Shown here: one piece after another, positions 7,843 through 18,219 of the stretch | Layout of the letters: the number at the start of each line of letters is the position of its first letter | Position numbering within the stretch: the first letter of the stretch is position 1 | Assembly (NCBI GenBank): GCA_031177555.1 | Contig: JAPSGM010000008.1 | Span: 1 to 18,219 of the forward strand | Origin: Chloroflexota bacterium | GTDB taxonomy: Bacteria; Chloroflexota; Limnocylindria; QHBO01 | Direction of reading: 5' to 3' | DNA: 18,219 nt | Translations under genes and position numbers: made by a program | Notes under the pieces: generated by a model | Database searches by the model: none | What the model was told of the DNA's origin: nothing | The model's input: the letters and a program-made list of their open reading frames with translations, nothing else

Positions 7843-8637
7843 TCAGGTGTTGAAGGCGGCCTGCACGATCAGCGGCTCGTCCAGCCGCAGGCTCGTGAAC
7901 TTCCCCACGCCGATGTCCTCGCACGGGCCCGTGACCCCCGGCAGCCTGCCCTCCGCCACCGTCACGGTCAGGGCGCCGCCGTCACCGGGCACCGCGCCGG
8001 CTTCGGCCAGGCCGTAGCACCGCTCGATCCCGCCGACGTAGTGAACGTCCAGCCGCATCCCGTCCGCGCTGAGGCGGTAGCCGGTGATGGCGATCTCGTG
8101 CGGATCGCGCAGATCGTCGCGGGGGCTGACCTCGGTCGCACCCTCGCCGATCATCGGCTCGCCCGCCGGGTGCTGGTTGCCGCTGCCGTCGACCAGGATC
8201 GGGTCGTCCAGGACCACCGGCGTCGACTTCAGGACGGCCTCCATGGTGCAGGCCATGCCCACCGCCTCGGGCAGCGTGCCCTCCAGCACGGTGATGATCG
8301 GCGTGCCGTCCTGCACCTCGAGGAGCACCTCCTTGAGCGCGAAGCAGCTGGGCGTGCCGCCCCACCAGTGGACCACCACGGTCCTTCCGTCGGGGCCGAT
8401 GCTGAAGTGGTCGATCGCCGCCGCGTGCTCGTCCACGACGTCCGGGTTGGGCAGCTCGCGCCTCGCCGCGTCGCCGCCGGGCGGCTCCCCGGCTGACGGA
8501 TCCGGCGTCGAGGCGACCGGCTCGTCCGGGCTCGCGCCGGGCATGCCGCCGCCGCTGCCGCCCCCGCCCGGCCCATCGGCCAGCATGCGGCAGCCGGCGA
8601 GCAGCACGGCCAGGAGCAGGAGCGTCACGATCCGCAT
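7843..8637 (-). CDS. Putative secreted lipoprotein with two tandem domain copies
   Basis: A protein of 264 residues from the ATG at 8635-8637, chosen because it begins a lipoprotein signal: MRIVTLLLLAVLLAGC with lipobox LAGC and lipidated Cys16. A Gly/Pro/Ser/Asp-rich linker follows (about 21-60). Two similar domains come next, at about 77-150 and 187-260. Each has the pattern DG...VH..GG...C(F/Y).L, then TV.EG.LP, a second Cys, and LD.P(I/L). The Cys pairs, 98/130 and 207/239, are both 32 residues apart, suggesting one disulfide per domain. I do not recognise a named family; similar VHxxGGxxxCxxL domains occur, as I recall, in uncharacterised actinobacterial lipoproteins. It is divergent from the MFS gene across 58 bases. 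Function unknown. Confidence 0.85.
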   Translation of the reverse strand: MRIVTLLLLAVLLAGCRMLADGPGGGGSGGGMPGASPDEPVASTPDPSAGEPPGGDAARRELPNPDVVDEHAAAIDHFSIGPDGRTVVVHWWGGTPSCFALKEVLLEVQDGTPIITVLEGTLPEAVGMACTMEAVLKSTPVVLDDPILVDGSGNQHPAGEPMIGEGATEVSPRDDLRDPHEIAITGYRLSADGMRLDVHYVGGIERCYGLAEAGAVPGDGGALTVTVAEGRLPGVTGPCEDIGVGKFTSLRLDEPLIVQAAFNT

Positions 8638-8695
8638 GCCGCCCTGACGCTCCGTGCCCACTCCTGGTTCCCAGGAAGGCTGGCAGACTGGCCGC
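8638..8695. promoter_or_regulatory. Short divergent intergenic region between lipoprotein and MFS genes
   Basis: These 58 bases separate the start of the minus-strand lipoprotein from the preferred start of the plus-strand MFS gene, so promoters for both must lie here or reach into the coding ends. CCAGGAAGG (8670-8678) is a purine-rich element but lies 17 bases before the GTG, too far for a normal ribosome binding site. I see no convincing -35/-10 pair. Confidence 0.35.
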
Positions 8696-9967
8696 GTGAC
8701 CCATGCCGCGGACCCGGCTCGGACCGTCGAGCGCACGTATCTGGGCCTCACGCTGCTGACCACGCTGGCCTCGTCGTTCATCTGGGGCATCAACACGATC
8801 TTCCTGCTCGACGCCGGGTTGAGCAACGTGGAGGCGTTCGCCGCGAACGCCTTTTTCACCGCTGGCATGGTGCTCTTCGAGGTTCCGACCGGGGTGGTGG
8901 CCGACACGCGTGGGCGACGCCTGTCCTACGTGCTGGGGACCGTGACCCTGATGGTCTCCACGCTGCTCTACCTGTTGATGTGGCAGGTGCACGCGCCGTT
9001 CTGGGGCTGGGCGGTCGCATCGGTCCTGCTGGGCCTGGGCTTCACGTTCTTCTCGGGCGCAACCGAGGCGTGGCTGGTCGACGCGCTGGCGGCGAGCGGG
9101 TTCCGCGGTCACCTCGAGCACGTCTTCGGCAGGGCGCAGTCCGTGGGCGGCGCGGCCATGCTCATCGGGACGGTGGCCGGCGGCGTCGTCGCCCAGCTCA
9201 CCAACCTCGGCGTCCCCTACCTGCTGCGTGTGGGGCTGCTGGGCGTGGCAACCATCGTCGCCCTGCGCTACATGGTCGACCTCGGGTTCACGCCGCAGCG
9301 CGGCGCAAGCCCGGTGGCCGCGATCCGCACGGTGGTGAGCGGGTCGGTGGAGCACGGGTTCCGCAACCCGCCGGTGCGCTGGCTGATGATCGGCGGCCTG
9401 TTCACGGCCGGGACCGGCATCTACGTCTTCTATGCGGCCCAGCCCTACCTGCTGGAGCTGTTCGGGGACCCGGGCGCCTACAGCGTGGCTGGGCTGGCGG
9501 CGGCCATCTTTGCGGGGGTCCAGATCGTCGGGGGCCTGCTGGTCCCCTACGCGCGACGCCTCTTCCGCCGCCGGACCGATGCGCTCCTGCTGTCCGGCAT
9601 CGCGGCGGTCGCCCTCCTGCTGGTGCTGGGCGCCACCTCGAGCTTCGTCGTCGCCCTGGTCCTGCTGTCGGCCTGGTCGCTGGTCTCGACCGTCGCCAGG
9701 CCGATGCGCTCGGCCTACGTCAACGGGATCATCCCCTCCGAGGCGCGCGCCACCGTGCTCTCGTTCGACTCGCTGATGAGCTCGGCCGGGGGCGTCGTCG
9801 CCCAGCCGGTCCTCGGGCGGGTCGCCGACCTGGGTGGCTACGGCGCCTCGTACCTCGTCGCCGGCGCGGTCAACGTGCTGGCCATTCCCTTCGTGCTGCT
9901 GGCGCGGCGCGAGCGCGCCGGCTCTGACCCGATCACCGCAGCGGATGAGGCGCCGGCCACCGCCTGA
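8696..9967 (+). CDS. MFS transporter, 12-helix exporter type
   Basis: A major facilitator superfamily protein of 423 residues from the GTG at 8696-8698. The frame stays open to another GTG at 8654, which would add 14 unconserved residues and cut the divergent spacer to 16 bases. About twelve hydrophobic segments are visible, in two halves split by a loop at about 195-225. The loop between helices 2 and 3 has the MFS motif A version GVVADTRGRR (66-75), preceded by FEVPTG as in drug-efflux-like DHA1 relatives. The C-terminal half has IPSEARATVLSFDSLMSS (about 346-363). The substrate cannot be told from sequence. It is the only plus-strand gene here, divergent from the lipoprotein and convergent with rpoC. 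Confidence 0.88.
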   Translation: MTHAADPARTVERTYLGLTLLTTLASSFIWGINTIFLLDAGLSNVEAFAANAFFTAGMVLFEVPTGVVADTRGRRLSYVLGTVTLMVSTLLYLLMWQVHAPFWGWAVASVLLGLGFTFFSGATEAWLVDALAASGFRGHLEHVFGRAQSVGGAAMLIGTVAGGVVAQLTNLGVPYLLRVGLLGVATIVALRYMVDLGFTPQRGASPVAAIRTVVSGSVEHGFRNPPVRWLMIGGLFTAGTGIYVFYAAQPYLLELFGDPGAYSVAGLAAAIFAGVQIVGGLLVPYARRLFRRRTDALLLSGIAAVALLLVLGATSSFVVALVLLSAWSLVSTVARPMRSAYVNGIIPSEARATVLSFDSLMSSAGGVVAQPVLGRVADLGGYGASYLVAGAVNVLAIPFVLLARRERAGSDPITAADEAPATA

Positions 9968-10232
9968 TCCCATCGAGAATCAGCTTCGCCAGAACGCCCC
10001 AGTGTCGCCGTACGCTGCGAAACTTTCACTCATGCCGGGCGCCGCGAGCTGTTCTCGCGCTCTGGCGCGAGAACAGGAGCGTGAGCGGCTCGGTTGCGCG
10101 GCGCTCGTGCCGGCGGGCCCGCGCTCCACTGCGAGAATCGCCCACGAAACCCGCGCCGCGTGCCGTCCTCGCGGACCAGCGCGAGAGGCCGCGCGGCCAA
10201 CGCCGGGCTGATCCGGCCTCGACGAAGGAGGG
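9968..10232. other. Convergent intergenic region between the MFS gene and rpoC
   Basis: A stretch of 265 bases with no supportable gene, lying between the 3' ends of the plus-strand MFS gene and minus-strand rpoC. It contains the perfect 12-bp hairpin at 10049-10076 and a weaker inverted repeat (GAGGCCG 10185-10191 with CGGCCTC 10214-10220) just past the rpoC stop. The motif CGAGA recurs several times (near 9974, 10069, 10131 and 10182) with no clear arrangement. Confidence 0.5.
10049..10076. terminator. Perfect 12-bp hairpin, likely bidirectional terminator
   Basis: CTGTTCTCGCGC (10049-10060) pairs perfectly with GCGCGAGAACAG (10065-10076) around the loop TCTG. It lies 81 bases after the MFS stop and 156 bases past the rpoC stop, between converging genes, which is where a shared terminator is expected. 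There is no T run on either side, so it would have to act as a U-less hairpin or together with Rho. A protein-binding palindrome is the alternative reading. Confidence 0.5.
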
Positions 10233-14765
<4,533 letters not shown>

Positions 14766-14884
14766 GAGCGGCTTACGACTCCTGCGGCTGAACGCCGCTG
14801 GCTCGGGTGGCCGGGCCTGACCGGGGCTCGGCGGCTGATGGACCGATGGGTGCGCGTGGCGTCCGGCCGGACGCCACGCCGTGG
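14766..14884 (-). other. rpoB-rpoC intercistronic region
   Basis: These 119 non-coding bases separate rpoB from rpoC in the transcribed direction. They hold the perfect 26-bp palindrome at 14854-14879, a small GCGGC-GTTCA-GCCGC hairpin next to the rpoC ribosome binding site (AGGAG), and no open reading frame of note. I see no consensus promoter, so rpoC is probably read through from rpoB. Confidence 0.6.
14854..14879. repeat. Perfect 26-bp palindrome after the rpoB stop
   Basis: GCGTGGCGTCCGG (14854-14866) is followed immediately by its exact reverse complement (14867-14879). As RNA it would form an 11-bp GC-rich stem with a GGCC tetraloop, beginning 5 bases after the rpoB stop codon. There is no T run after it, so it is more likely a stability, processing or partial-attenuation element than a full terminator, given that rpoC lies downstream. 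Confidence 0.7.

Positions 14885-18219
<3,335 letters not shown>

Noticed and set aside
8638..8907. N-terminal extension of 90 residues to the lipoprotein
   Set aside because: The extension lies antisense to the MFS start and would bury the lipoprotein signal peptide (MRIVTLLLLAVLLAGC) internally, so the ATG at 8637 is preferred.
7982..9973. Minus-strand open frame of 663 codons covering the MFS and lipoprotein genes
   Set aside because: Antisense to the MFS transporter and out of frame with the lipoprotein. It is rich in Gln/His/Arg/Gly repeats with no domain, whereas the MFS frame has clear membrane helices and motif A.
10049..10076. LexA/SOS-type operator
   Set aside because: The palindrome contains GAAC/GTTC halves but in the outer arms with 16 intervening bases, unlike known LexA box spacing. 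It lies between gene ends, not at a promoter.
10185..10220. GAGGCCG/CGGCCTC inverted repeat as the rpoC terminator
   Set aside because: Only 7 bp with a 22-base loop and no T run. The 12-bp hairpin at 10049-10076 is a much better candidate.
7268..10232. Possible mobile element or genomic island between rpoC and rpsL
   Set aside because: No transposase, integrase, terminal repeats, target duplications or clear base-composition shift were seen. The three genes look like ordinary chromosomal genes.

Overview
This window is a GC-rich bacterial chromosomal segment carrying the rpoBC operon and the joined str and S10 ribosomal protein clusters, all on the minus strand. Reading in the direction of transcription, the order is rpoB (5' end cut off by the window edge), rpoC, then a three-gene interruption (an MFS transporter on the plus strand, a lipoprotein on minus, a YkvA/DUF1232 membrane protein on minus), then rpsL, rpsG, fusA, tuf, rpsJ, rplC, rplD, rplW, rplB and the first codons of rpsS. 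High GC, frequent GTG/TTG starts and the general look of EF-Tu, RpoB and RpoC suggest a high-GC, non-actinobacterial, Chloroflexota-like lineage (perhaps a soil or freshwater Limnocylindria/Ellin6529 type). This placement is an impression from protein sequence and was not tested by phylogeny.

Region 1 to 7112 encodes translation machinery: ribosomal proteins S19, L2, L23, L4, L3, S10, S7 and S12 plus elongation factors Tu and G. Genes are packed with gaps of 4 to 60 bases or 4-base GTGA stop/start overlaps, which implies one long, translationally coupled transcript. A strong consensus-type promoter (TTGACA, 18-base spacer, TATACT) lies at 7268-7297. It is followed by a leader of about 150 bases with two compact hairpins and then a TTG-started rpsL.

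Region 7113 to 10232 separates str from rpoBC. It holds the promoter and leader, a YkvA-like membrane protein, a secreted lipoprotein built from two copies of one domain, a divergently transcribed MFS exporter-type protein, and a 265-base convergent intergenic segment with a perfect 12-bp hairpin that probably ends transcription from both sides. Region 10233 to 18219 is rpoC and rpoB, with a perfect 26-bp palindrome between them, just after the rpoB stop.

I found no mobile element, CRISPR array, RNA gene, defence island or clearly new multi-gene system. The observations most worth a second look are two amino-acid replacements at classic antibiotic sites in essential single genes: RpoB has Asn at the rifampicin-pocket position E. 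coli H526, and S12 has Arg at the streptomycin-loop position K87 (plus Ala at G91). Others are the duplicated-domain lipoprotein, the regulatory hairpins, and the insertions in RpoC and S12.
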